Both the position numbers and the translations under genes were made by a program. From UMGS1663 sp963621995 (GTDB lineage Bacteria > Bacillota > Clostridia > TANB77 > CAG-508): a stretch of DNA of 29,270 nucleotides. Of the stretch, positions 1 through 6,907 are shown piece after piece; positions within the stretch are counted from its first letter, which is position 1; every line of letters begins with the position of its first letter. The notes beneath the pieces are model-generated. The model had not been told where the DNA came from. It did not search any database and saw only the letters and a list, made by a program, of their open reading frames with translations. The stretch covers positions 1 to 29,270 of the forward strand of contig CAVFFZ010000016.1 of the NCBI GenBank assembly GCA_963621995.1. The letters run 5' to 3'.

Positions 1-10
1 AACACCTCCT
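1..10 (-). promoter_or_regulatory. Ribosome binding site of a gene that starts beyond the left edge
   Basis: The minus strand reads AGGAGGTGTT at the very edge, a near-perfect Shine-Dalgarno sequence whose start codon would fall just outside the window. A leftward gene therefore follows rho. In many Bacillota this neighbour is rpmE (ribosomal protein L31), but nothing in the window shows its identity. The stretch 11-207 between this site and the rho terminator is AT-rich; I see no gene and no convincing promoter in it. Confidence 0.6.
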
Positions 11-207
11 TTGCAAAATTTTCGTATGCTATTGCTACTTTACTATTTTTATCATTTTGATTAAAAATCTTTGAATTAACTCTTTTAATGTTAAAGCTTC
101 AATATTTTACATTTTTCAATGCTCCAAGTTGGTCGTATTAGTTTCATTTTGTGCAATAATATTTTTTTTTACACTTCTACATATCGTTCTCTGACTCTCT
201 TCTATTG

Positions 208-242
208 CTAAAAAAAGATTAGTTGTATTTCAAACTAATCTT
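208..242 (-). terminator. Intrinsic terminator downstream of rho
   Basis: On the minus strand a stem AAGATTAGTT / AACTAATCTT with a short loop is followed by a run of seven T. It lies about 80 bp past the rho stop codon. An outer 9-bp inverted repeat (CTGACTCTC at 191-199, GAGAGTCAG at 301-309) brackets it and could form a longer alternative hairpin. Confidence 0.8.
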
Positions 243-319
243 AAAATAAAATATTTTATCTTCTTTTCCCTATTTTTTTACAAATTTCAAAGATAAAGTT
301 GAGAGTCAGAAATATCTAT

Positions 320-1699
320 TTAGTCTTTAAATTTATATAAGAAACTATCTATCTTATCTATAAATTCTCTATTATTTTTAGTTGTAACCATTTGATTTAT
401 TATTGTTTCTGTAACATCTTCTGTAGGCATTTTAGATAATGCTTTTCTTAAAGCAAATACTGTTTCTAATTCTTTTTTAGTTAATAATTTTTCTTCCTTT
501 CTTGTTCCAGATTTATTTATATCTATTGCAGGGAAAATTCTTTTTTCTGAAAGTGCTCTGTTTAAATGCACTTCCATATTACCTGTTCCCTTAAATTCTT
601 CGAAGATTACATCGTCCATTCTACTACCTGTCTCAATTAATGAAGTAGCTAATATTGTAAGGCTTCCACCATTTTCTATATTTCTTGCTGCACCAAAGAA
701 TTTTTTTGGTTTATGTAGTGATGCAGGATCAAGCCCTCCAGATAGTGTTCTTCCCGATGAAGGGACAACTAGGTTGTAAGCTCTCGCAAGTCTTGTTATA
801 CTATCTAATAAAATAACAACATCTTTTTTGTGTTCAACAAGTCTTTTTGCTCTTTCAAGTACCATTTCTGCTACTTTTACATGATTCTCAGGTACTTCAT
901 CAAATGTAGAATATATAACCTCACCTTTAATTGAACGTTTCATATCTGTTACTTCTTCAGGTCTTTCATCTATAAGAAGGACAATAAGTTCAACTTCAGG
1001 ATTATTAATACTTATACTATTTGCTATTTTTTTAAGTAATGTAGTTTTTCCTACTTTTGGAGGAGCAACTATTTGCCCTCTTTGTCCTTTACCAATTGGA
1101 GATATTAAATCAATCATTCTCATAGCATATTCGTTTGGAGTTGTTTCTAAACGTAATTTTTCTTCAGGATATATTGGTGTTAAATCATCAAATTTTATAC
1201 GTCTATAGGACTTTTCTGGTGCTTCACCATTAACTTCTCCAACAAATATTAATGCAGGAAATTTTTCTCCTTCTTTTGGAAGCCTAGCAATTCCTTTTAT
1301 TTTATCTCCTTTATCCAATTTAAATCTTCTAATTTGTATAGGTGAAACATAAATGTCTTTAGGTGTAGATAAATAATTTTCTCCTCTTAAAAAGCCATAA
1401 CCATCTGGCAAAATTTCTAATACTCCTTGAACAATTCTGTCATCTTCGCTTGTTAATTTATATCCTTCTCCTGCTTCTAACGCTGGACCTTCAGGAGTAA
1501 TTTCCTCGTTTACTAAAGGATAAAATCTTCTTGTAGTATTGCTTTTCTCTGTATTTTCTTCATCTATTTCATCTGATTTATTTGTTTTATTTTCAAGAAT
1601 TTCAATTAATTCTTCCTTTTTTAATTTGGATACATTTTTAATATCCTTTTCTTTGGCTAGTTGACGCAATTCTACTAAAGTAGCATCCTCTAAATTCAT
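320..1699 (-). CDS. rho: Transcription termination factor Rho
   Basis: Hexameric RNA-dependent ATPase helicase that ends transcription on unstructured RNA. The 459 residues show the family layout: an N-terminal SAP-like Rho_N helical domain (about 3-36, LVELRQLAKEKDIKNVSKLK), a charged linker (about 37-80), the cold-shock-like RNA-binding domain (about 87-150, with GVLEILPDGYGFLRG), and a RecA-type motor. The Walker A APPKVGKTT is near 212-220, Walker B VVILLD near 294-299, and LSGGLDP and FKGTGNMEVHL follow. A GGGGG ribosome binding site precedes ATG at 1699. It appears to be transcribed alone from the promoter at 1795-1823, since a hairpin separates it from the divIC-like gene. Complete and intact. 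Confidence 0.97.
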   Translation of the reverse strand: MNLEDATLVELRQLAKEKDIKNVSKLKKEELIEILENKTNKSDEIDEENTEKSNTTRRFYPLVNEEITPEGPALEAGEGYKLTSEDDRIVQGVLEILPDGYGFLRGENYLSTPKDIYVSPIQIRRFKLDKGDKIKGIARLPKEGEKFPALIFVGEVNGEAPEKSYRRIKFDDLTPIYPEEKLRLETTPNEYAMRMIDLISPIGKGQRGQIVAPPKVGKTTLLKKIANSISINNPEVELIVLLIDERPEEVTDMKRSIKGEVIYSTFDEVPENHVKVAEMVLERAKRLVEHKKDVVILLDSITRLARAYNLVVPSSGRTLSGGLDPASLHKPKKFFGAARNIENGGSLTILATSLIETGSRMDDVIFEEFKGTGNMEVHLNRALSEKRIFPAIDINKSGTRKEEKLLTKKELETVFALRKALSKMPTEDVTETIINQMVTTKNNREFIDKIDSFLYKFKD

Positions 1700-1794
1700 A
1701 AATTTTAGCCCCCTTTTTTATTTAATTTCATTTTTATTTTTATTTTTTGGTATTTAAAAAGAAAAAATAAATTATTATGATCGAATATGCATAT

Positions 1795-1823
1795 ATTATA
1801 CTATAAAATTACAAATAAGTAAA
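1795..1823 (-). promoter_or_regulatory. Probable sigma-A promoter of rho
   Basis: The minus strand reads TTTACT (1818-1823), 17 bp, TATAAT (1795-1800). The -10 is a perfect match and the -35 matches four of six positions. It lies about 95 bp upstream of the rho start, leaving an AT-rich leader of roughly 85-90 nt. Confidence 0.6.
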
Positions 1824-1854
1824 GAAAAAAGAGGTAAAATATCCCTCTTTTTTC
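1824..1854. terminator. Bidirectional-looking terminator hairpin after the divIC-like gene
   Basis: A stem of GAAAAAAGAGG against CCTCTTTTTTC with a 9-nt loop starts just 3 bp past the divIC-like stop codon. On the minus strand it ends in a T run, so it should end the yabP-yabQ-divIC transcript before rho. Confidence 0.75.
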
Positions 1855-1856
1855 CA

Positions 1857-2132
1857 CTATTTTCCAATATCTATATAAACTCTTTCGTTAGGTAAGTACA
1901 TTCCTAACTTTTCTCTAGCAATTTCTTCAATATATTCCGGGGAATCTACATTATCTCTCATAGCAACTAAAGATTCTTTTGTTTCTTCAGCTTCTTGTTT
2001 TTGAGTTTCATATTTTCCTATTTCTTTTTGATATGTATTTAAAAGTTGTTGTTGAGAAATAAATATACTAATTATATATATGCCAACAGCAATTAATAAT
2101 ATTTTTTTTACTATACTTTTCATTATTTTCAT
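1857..2132 (-). CDS. divIC: FtsB/DivIC-type septum formation initiator
   Basis: Small bitopic division protein that in Bacillota works with DivIB and FtsL in the divisome. The 91 residues show a short basic N-terminus, one membrane span (about 9-26, ILLIAVGIYIISIFI), a coiled-coil stretch rich in Q, E and K (about 27-58), and the family's conserved end with SPEYIEEIAREKLGMYLP near 64-81. Length is typical. It is the last gene of a yabP-yabQ-divIC run, the same order as in Bacillus subtilis. The ribosome binding site is weak (AGAGAG), and Met4 is an alternative start. Confidence 0.9.
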   Translation of the reverse strand: MKIMKSIVKKILLIAVGIYIISIFISQQQLLNTYQKEIGKYETQKQEAEETKESLVAMRDNVDSPEYIEEIAREKLGMYLPNERVYIDIGK

Positions 2133-2204
2133 AAATTTACTCTCTCTTTAATGTTTTCTTTTGTCTATAAAATATACTATATTTATATATTTCTACATTT
2201 ATTT

Positions 2205-2696
2205 CTAAATTCCTTCTTTTTCTATATGTTTTTTCTTATTATTTCTACTTTTTTTGAAATTTAATAATATATTCTTTGCATTAATGACGAAAAATGTAAA
2301 AGGCTTAAATATTTTTTGTAAAATTTTAGCAAGAAATTGTATTGGTATTATTAATATTTTGGCTATACTTGTTACTATTTTTTTTATGAATAAAACAATT
2401 TTAACATTAACTTTTATAAAGATTTTACTTATTAAAATCATGTATAAAAGACTACCTAAAATTAATCCAATGATATTATAAATTCGTATTTCTCCATTAG
2501 TAAAATTAAATATAATAAATATTAAAAATAAACCTGTAATAAACCAAAATAAAGCATCCTCGATATATGTAATAATATCTGGAGTATGAAAAGATTTTCT
2601 AAGTATACGAAATATGTCGAAAAATATACCTATAAATATACCGCTAATAATAAAAACTAGCATAGAGTATAATTGCGTTAATATTCCATTTCCCAA
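2205..2696 (-). CDS. yabQ: Spore cortex biosynthesis protein YabQ
   Basis: YabQ is a polytopic membrane protein needed for spore cortex formation in Bacillus. This 163-residue protein has three or four membrane spans in its N-terminal 100 residues and the family signature region (IEDALFWFITGLFLIF, then NFTNGEIRIYNIIGLILG), followed by a basic amphipathic tail ending in KKSRNNKKKHIEK. The start is TTG at 2696, chosen because AGAAGGTGAT lies 5 nt upstream. It sits 24 bp after yabP, probably co-transcribed. Presence of yabP and yabQ supports endospore-forming ancestry. It does not prove sporulation. Confidence 0.9.
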   Translation of the reverse strand: MGNGILTQLYSMLVFIISGIFIGIFFDIFRILRKSFHTPDIITYIEDALFWFITGLFLIFIIFNFTNGEIRIYNIIGLILGSLLYMILISKIFIKVNVKIVLFIKKIVTSIAKILIIPIQFLAKILQKIFKPFTFFVINAKNILLNFKKSRNNKKKHIEKEGI

Positions 2697-2720
2697 ATTA
2701 TCACCTTCTAATTTTAAGTT

Positions 2721-3023
2721 TTATTTAAATATTTTATTAAAAATTCCCCCTGATTTTTTATCCATGTCATTTTCACTATATGCTAAATTATATATTTCTC
2801 CTTCAACTATAACTTCTGAAGTATCTATACTTAATTTATTAATTCTTAAATTTTCTCCCTTTATTGTAAGAAGTCCCAATTCTGTTTCAACTATTACTAC
2901 TTGATCGTCAAAGCTAAGTACATCCAGAACCCCAGAAATGCTAAGTTTCTCTCTATTTTCTAATATTAAATTTTGAATTATATTCATATTATTTGATTGC
3001 ATTTTTCTATCTTCTAATGCCAT
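2721..3023 (-). CDS. yabP: Sporulation protein YabP
   Basis: YabP belongs to the YabP/YqfC family of small sporulation proteins whose Bacillus members are made in the mother cell. The 100-residue sequence carries the family features: ENREKLSISGVLDVLSFDDQ near 22-41 and the following beta-rich part with LGLLTIKGENLRINKLSID. ATG at 3023 has GAGG about 6 nt upstream. It heads the yabP-yabQ-divIC run. In Bacillus it lies beside the S4-domain gene hslR (yabO), but here a structured non-coding gap and prfB come next. Confidence 0.9.
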   Translation of the reverse strand: MALEDRKMQSNNMNIIQNLILENREKLSISGVLDVLSFDDQVVIVETELGLLTIKGENLRINKLSIDTSEVIVEGEIYNLAYSENDMDKKSGGIFNKIFK

Positions 3024-3067
3024 GGTACCTCTTCCCTTCTCTTGTTTTTGTTATATAAATATATATA

Positions 3068-3138
3068 TTCAGGTCTTGTCTATTTTAGAACAAAAGATGC
3101 ATGATTTTTAAACATAAAAAATTTTTCAGGTCTTGTCT
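3068..3138. repeat. Pair of 14-bp direct repeats in the yabP-prfB gap
   Basis: TTCAGGTCTTGTCT occurs at 3068-3081 and again at 3125-3138, 57 bp apart. It is not coding. The gap 3024-3256 also contains two hairpins described separately. Whether these are parts of one mobile or regulatory element cannot be seen from one copy. Confidence 0.7.
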
Positions 3139-3145
3139 TTGTTCA

Positions 3146-3180
3146 CCCACCAAATTTTATGTAGTAAAATTTGTGTGGAA
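3146..3180. repeat. Imperfect hairpin in the yabP-prfB gap
   Basis: CCACCAAATTTTA and TAAAATTTGTGTGG face each other around a 5-nt loop with one mismatch. No T tract follows on either strand, so it is not a standard terminator. Confidence 0.55.
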
Positions 3181-3194
3181 TGTTTAGCAAAGCA

Positions 3195-3241
3195 TTTTTC
3201 TATTCTAGGGGAGTTTGGAAAACTTTCCTAGAATAGAAAAA
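3195..3241. repeat. Long perfect palindrome just downstream of prfB
   Basis: A perfect 15-bp stem (TTTTTCTATTCTAGG at 3195-3209 against its complement at 3227-3241) encloses an inner stem AGTTT/AAACT, so nearly all 47 nt can fold into one hairpin. It starts 15 bp past the prfB stop codon. It could end or stabilise the prfB transcript, but lacks the T run of a canonical terminator. Confidence 0.7.
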
Positions 3242-3256
3242 AATAAAGAATAAAAA

Positions 3257-4376
3257 CTATTCTTTATTTTGTGATTTATTTTCCGTTTTTAAATATGCAT
3301 CCATAAAATCATTTAAGTTGCCATCCATTACAGCTTGTATATTTCCTACTTCGTAATTAGTTCTGTGGTCTTTTACCATCGTGTATGGGCAAAATACATA
3401 CGAACGTATTTGACTTCCCCATGCTATATCCATTTGATTTCCTTTTAGATCCTCTATTTTGTCTTTGTGTTCTTTTTCCTTTAAGTTTAATAGCTTTGAT
3501 TTTAACATTTTCATAGCTGTATCTCTGTTTTGAATTTGTGAACGTTCAGATTGACAAGATACTACTATATTTGTTGGAATATGTGTAATGCGAACCGCAG
3601 ATGACGTTTTGTTAACGTGTTGCCCTCCTGCTCCTGAAGCTCTATAAGTGTCAACTCTTAGGTCGTCTGGATTTATATTTATTTCAATATCCTCAGAGAT
3701 TTCTGGTAAAACTTCTAATGAAGCAAAAGAAGTATGTCTTCTTCCTCCGCTATCAAATGGCGATATCCTTACTAATCTATGTACTCCCATTTCTCCTTTT
3801 AAATATCCATATGCATACAAACCTTTAACTAAAAATGTAACACTTTTCAAACCTGCTTCTTCACCATCTAAATAGTCTAATTCTTTTACTTCATATCCAT
3901 TATCTAAAGCCCATCTTGTGTACATTCTATATAACATTTGAGCCCAGTCACAACTTTCTGTTCCTCCTGCACCAGGATGAATAGTTAAAATTGCATTGTT
4001 TTTATCATATTTTCCGGATAATAATGTATTTATTTCTAGTTTGTCAATTTCTTTTTGTAATTTTTTTATAGAATCTTTTAGTTCTTCTTCTAAGCTTTCT
4101 TCTTTTTCTTCTTGTATTAAATCATTCATTTGAATTACGTTTTGTAAATTATTTTTTATATTCTTATACGTATGTATTTTAGTTTTAATCTCATTTATTT
4201 CTTTTAATATTGCTGTTGAATTTTGAGAATCTTCCCAAAAGGAAGTATCATTTGTCTTACTTTCTAAATTTTTTAATTTAATTTCCAATTTAAGTATTTC
4301 AAAGAGATTCACCCAATTCTTCTAGCTTTTTATTTAATTGATTTAAAACTTTTTTGTTTTCATCAAAATCTAACAT
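3257..4376 (-). CDS. prfB: Peptide chain release factor 2 with programmed +1 frameshift
   Basis: RF2 releases peptides at UGA and UAA. The gene is in two frames. ATG at 4376 (AGGAGT upstream) opens a 25-codon frame ending CTT TGA, the stop at 4299-4301. Translation continues in the +1 frame at GAA (4298-4300) for 347 more residues, giving about 372, normal for RF2. The slip site CTT-TGA is canonical; the internal Shine-Dalgarno-like GGGTGA upstream is weaker and further away than in the Escherichia coli site. The main frame has the stop-recognition SPF (in RISPFDSGGRRHTSF) and the catalytic GGQ (in GAGGQHVNKTSSAVR). RF2 level should be self-regulated through UGA at the slip site. The main frame alone, without the frameshift, could be mistaken for a shorter gene starting at GTG 4312. 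Confidence 0.95.
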
Positions 4377-4406
4377 ACTTTCACACTCCTTTATATTTCT
4401 CTATAT

Positions 4407-4435
4407 ATAATACTAAAAAAGATAAAAAAATACAA
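4407..4435 (-). promoter_or_regulatory. Probable promoter of prfB
   Basis: The minus strand reads TTGTAT (4430-4435), 17 bp, TATTAT (4407-4412), ending 30 bp from the prfB start. The -35 overlaps the stem of the terminator of the preceding gene. Confidence 0.5.
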
Positions 4436-4456
4436 GCCACTTAATTTAGTGACTTG
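4423..4456 (-). terminator. Intrinsic terminator of the 116-aa orphan gene
   Basis: CAAGTCACT and AGTGGCTTG form a stem (one G-T pair) around AAATTA, followed on the minus strand by TATTTTTTTATC. It lies 22 bp past the stop codon of the gene at 4479-4829 and isolates it from prfB. Confidence 0.75.
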
Positions 4457-4478
4457 CATTTTCTAAGTTATGGAATAA

Positions 4479-4829
4479 TTATACTTTTTCCATTAGATAT
4501 AATTCATGAATTTTTGTATATAAAGAATTGAAGTTCTCATACTTTTTGAACTTAAATTCTTTATTTTTTGAAAATCTTAAAGGTTTTGTATCACAAAAAA
4601 AACAAGAACATACAAAACAGTAAATAATAGTCGATAAATCCAAGCTATCGGTATTCAGTTCTTCTAGTTTAACTAGATAATACTCGTTAAACTCTAAAAA
4701 GCTTACATTTGGATGAATTCCTTTATCTTTGAATTCATATATAGTTTGAATTCCAGCCTTTTCTTGTTTTTGTGTTAATCCTTTCCTCCGAAATTTTCTA
4801 CTCATATCCATGCTTTCAATCCCCATCAT
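4479..4829 (-). CDS. Uncharacterised 116-residue protein with a CxxCxCxxC motif
   Basis: I do not recognise this family. The N-terminus is basic (MDMSRKFRRKGLTQKQEKAG). The middle is acidic and may be folded (about 36-70), then a hydrophobic stretch holds four cysteines in CFVCSCFFC (about 72-80), and the tail is basic and aromatic (about 84-108). The cysteines could bind a metal or an iron-sulfur cluster, or be disulfide-linked; this is inference. Expression signals argue that it is real: ribosome binding site AAGGGAG 8 nt before ATG 4829, a consensus promoter, an operator-like palindrome and its own terminator. Met7 and Met9 are later possible starts. It is monocistronic, beside an IS30 insertion. 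Confidence 0.6.
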   Translation of the reverse strand: MMGIESMDMSRKFRRKGLTQKQEKAGIQTIYEFKDKGIHPNVSFLEFNEYYLVKLEELNTDSLDLSTIIYCFVCSCFFCDTKPLRFSKNKEFKFKKYENFNSLYTKIHELYLMEKV

Positions 4830-4851
4830 AAGAATGACTCCCTTCTTTTGA

Positions 4852-4903
4852 TTAATATACAGTATATATTAATTATTATATTATATTTTCCTACATGTTT
4901 CAA
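4852..4903 (-). promoter_or_regulatory. Consensus promoter plus 21-bp operator-like palindrome
   Basis: The minus strand reads TTGAAA (4898-4903), 17 bp, TATAAT (4875-4880). Directly downstream, where transcription should start, a palindrome with perfect 8-bp arms TTAATATA / TATATTAA and a 5-nt centre spans 4852-4872. This is the geometry of a repressor operator. No regulator gene is adjacent unless the 116-aa protein itself binds it. Confidence 0.6.
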
Positions 4904-4913
4904 CATTTTTCTA

Positions 4914-4928
4914 AAAATTTTACTATTG
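4914..4928 (+). repeat. Left copy of the direct repeat flanking the IS30 element
   Basis: AAAATTTTACTATTG is followed by one extra T and then by the left inverted repeat of the insertion sequence. The same 15 bp directly abut the right end at 6149-6163, as expected for a target-site duplication. Confidence 0.65.
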
Positions 4929-4929
4929 T

Positions 4930-6148
4930 ATAAATTGCAATAATAAGTGTCGCACTTCTTGTAATAAAATTACAAATGTATTTAAGATGTGATTTTTGCC
5001 ATTTCTAAACTAGATTTATAACCAAACATCGGTCGTAACAAATTATTTATCCAATCTTCTACTTGTTGTATAAATTCTTCTGAAATATCTGTTATGACTA
5101 TTCCCTTTGGTATAAATCTTCTGATTAATCTATTTGCATTTTCATTGCTTCCTCGTTCTCCAGATCTATATGGATGTGCATAATATACTTGAACTCGTGG
5201 TTCTTTTTTTCTTTTATCATATGACTTTTCTAAAGCTTTATAGTCTCTAAATTCTCCACCATTATCAAATGTTATTGTCTTAAATTTATTTTTAAATTCT
5301 GTTTTATATTTTCTTTCCAATTTATCAATTGACTTTGCAACATTTACAGCATGTTTACTTGGTATTTTTAATATTATTTCTTCTCTTGTCTTTCGTTCTG
5401 TAAACGTTAAGAGTGCTGCTCCTTTTCCATCTTTTCCTACAACTAAATCTCCTTCCCAATGTCCGTATTCACTCCTATTATTTGCTTCTTGTGGTCTAAA
5501 ATCAATACTTTTTTCTGCTGGTACCTTGCTACAGTGTGTTTTTTCTTTATTTTTTTCTTTATATTCTTTTTTATAAATCATATCTTTTTCTGTTAAATTT
5601 AATATCCTTTTATGAATACAATTCCTAATTGTTTTCGCACACACTATAACTCCAAATTCTCCTTTTTTTCTTTTTATTTCTGCTACAAGTATTTCTGGTG
5701 ATTTTCTGTCCCTTTTTATCCCTTTTTCAATATATTCTACTAGCTTATAATTTGCATTTAATTTTATATTTGGACCTTTCGCTGTCATATTATATCTGTA
5801 CTTTTGTTCTGATACATCTGCACTATATACATATTTTATTTCTAAAAGTGTTGTTAAATTTTCTACTAATCCTCTTTTTATTTCTCTTTGTATTGTTCTC
5901 ACACTTTTATCTAATAATTTTGCAATCTCTGAACATGCTTTCTTTTCAATGTTATACCATCTTTCTATTTGTGTTTTTTCAACATAATTTAAATGTTTAT
6001 ATTTCTTTTCTTCTTTTTTTCTGTTATAATTATTTTGACACATATCTTACAAATCCTTTCAATGTTTTCTTGACAATCACATTGTATCATTTGTAATCTT
6101 ATGTGTCTATTTTTATTTCAAAGTGCGTCACTTAATTTTATCATTTAT
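4930..6148 (-). mobile_element. Complete IS30-family insertion sequence
   Basis: About 1.22 kb with a single transposase gene on the minus strand. The ends form imperfect inverted repeats of about 28 bp: both begin ATAAAT and both carry TAAGTGxCGCACTT 8 bp further in (4944-4957 on the left, 6121-6134 on the right). Further inward both ends share ATTACAAATG. Size, single gene and end structure fit the family. The intact gene and clear ends suggest a fairly recent insertion. It landed upstream of the rfbC promoter without destroying it. Exact ends depend on how much of the AT-rich outer part belongs to the element. Confidence 0.85.
4982..6043 (-). CDS. IS30-family transposase
   Basis: DDE transposase of 353 residues. 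The N-terminal half carries the helix-turn-helix region typical of IS30 (YVEKTQIERWYN, then CSEIAKLLDKSVRTIQREIKRG, about 20-58). The integrase-like catalytic core follows: first Asp in GHWEGDLVVGKDG, second Asp in ITFDNGGEF, and Glu in ERGSNENANRLIRRFIPKG. All three catalytic residues are present and the frame is open, so the enzyme may be active. ATG at 6043 has AAGGA 10 nt upstream, inside the element. Confidence 0.95.
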   Translation of the reverse strand: MCQNNYNRKKEEKKYKHLNYVEKTQIERWYNIEKKACSEIAKLLDKSVRTIQREIKRGLVENLTTLLEIKYVYSADVSEQKYRYNMTAKGPNIKLNANYKLVEYIEKGIKRDRKSPEILVAEIKRKKGEFGVIVCAKTIRNCIHKRILNLTEKDMIYKKEYKEKNKEKTHCSKVPAEKSIDFRPQEANNRSEYGHWEGDLVVGKDGKGAALLTFTERKTREEIILKIPSKHAVNVAKSIDKLERKYKTEFKNKFKTITFDNGGEFRDYKALEKSYDKRKKEPRVQVYYAHPYRSGERGSNENANRLIRRFIPKGIVITDISEEFIQQVEDWINNLLRPMFGYKSSLEMAKITS

Positions 6149-6163
6149 AAAATTTTACTATTG
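6149..6163 (+). repeat. Right copy of the direct repeat flanking the IS30 element
   Basis: AAAATTTTACTATTG starts directly after the right inverted repeat (ATTTAT). Its last three bases are the start of the -35 box of the rfbC promoter. Confidence 0.65.
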
Positions 6164-6188
6164 CAATATATTAAATATATGATATAAT
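6161..6188 (+). promoter_or_regulatory. Probable promoter of rfbC
   Basis: TTGCAA (6161-6166), 16 bp, TATAAT (6183-6188). The -10 is perfect and the -35 matches four of six. It lies between the IS30 right end and rfbC, leaving a leader of about 60 nt. Confidence 0.6.
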
Positions 6189-6255
6189 ATTTTTTGTTAC
6201 TTAATTAAATACATTCTGCAACTAATTTGCAAAAAAAGTTAAAGGAGGACCAATA

Positions 6256-6825
6256 ATGGGGCAGGTAAAAATTGTTGAAAAAACAGGTATTGAAGGACTA
6301 AAAGTTGTTGAAACCACAAGACATGGTGATAGCAGAGGTTACTTCATGGAAACATATTCTAAAAAAGATTTTGAAGAAATTGGAATTAATTGTACTTTTG
6401 TACAAGATAATCAATCTTACTCTAAAAAAGGAGTAATAAGAGGGTTACACTTTCAAAACGGTGAATTCTCACAGGCGAAACTTGTTAGAGTTGTTAAAGG
6501 TTCTGTTTATGACGTAGCTGTTGATTTAAGAAAAGATTCACCTACCTATGGAAAAGCTTATGGAGTTTTGCTTACAGAAGATAATAACCGTCAATTTTTC
6601 ATCCCTAAAAATTTTGCACATGGCTTTTTAGTAACATCTGATGAAGCTATTTTTGCATATAAAGTTGATAAGTTTTATCAACCTGGTGATGAAGGAGGGC
6701 TTATATGGAATGATCCTGCACTTAAAATTAACTGGCCTATTGAAGAAGTAGGTGGACTAGAAAAACTTATTTTTTCAGAAAAAGATACAAAGTGGCCTAC
6801 TTTAGCAGATTACAGCAATAAATAA
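6256..6825 (+). CDS. rfbC: dTDP-4-dehydrorhamnose 3,5-epimerase
   Basis: RmlC/RfbC epimerises dTDP-4-keto-6-deoxyglucose at C3 and C5, the third step of dTDP-L-rhamnose synthesis for surface glycans. The 189 residues match family length and motifs: DSRGYFMETYSKKDFEE (about 25-41), QDNQSYSKKGVIRGLHFQ with the active-site His in RGLHFQ (about 51-68), KLVRVVKGSVYDVAVDLRK (about 75-93) and FFIPKNFAHGFLV (about 115-127). AAAGGAGG lies 8 nt before ATG 6256. It is the only plus-strand intact gene in this half of the window and has its own promoter and terminator. rfbA, rfbB and rfbD are not nearby, so the rest of the pathway must be elsewhere. Confidence 0.95.
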   Translation: MGQVKIVEKTGIEGLKVVETTRHGDSRGYFMETYSKKDFEEIGINCTFVQDNQSYSKKGVIRGLHFQNGEFSQAKLVRVVKGSVYDVAVDLRKDSPTYGKAYGVLLTEDNNRQFFIPKNFAHGFLVTSDEAIFAYKVDKFYQPGDEGGLIWNDPALKINWPIEEVGGLEKLIFSEKDTKWPTLADYSNK

Positions 6826-6843
6826 TTGCTGTTATGATCCCCC

Positions 6844-6876
6844 AAAAAAGAACTCATTATTAAATGGGTTCTTTTT
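6844..6876. terminator. Bidirectional terminator between rfbC and sufU
   Basis: AAAAAGAACTCAT and ATGGGTTCTTTTT pair around TATTAA. T runs follow on both strands, so it can end both the convergent rfbC and suf transcripts. Confidence 0.85.
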
Positions 6877-6907
6877 GTAAATACAAATTCAATAATAAAC
6901 ATTTTTA

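Noticed and set aside
11..207. L31 leader, riboswitch or tRNA in the left-edge gap
   Set aside because: No conserved leader motif, cloverleaf or convincing promoter could be traced in this AT-rich stretch.
4982..6825. rfbC as cargo of the IS30 element
   Set aside because: Inverted repeats and direct repeats close the element at 6148, before the rfbC promoter, and rfbC has its own terminator.
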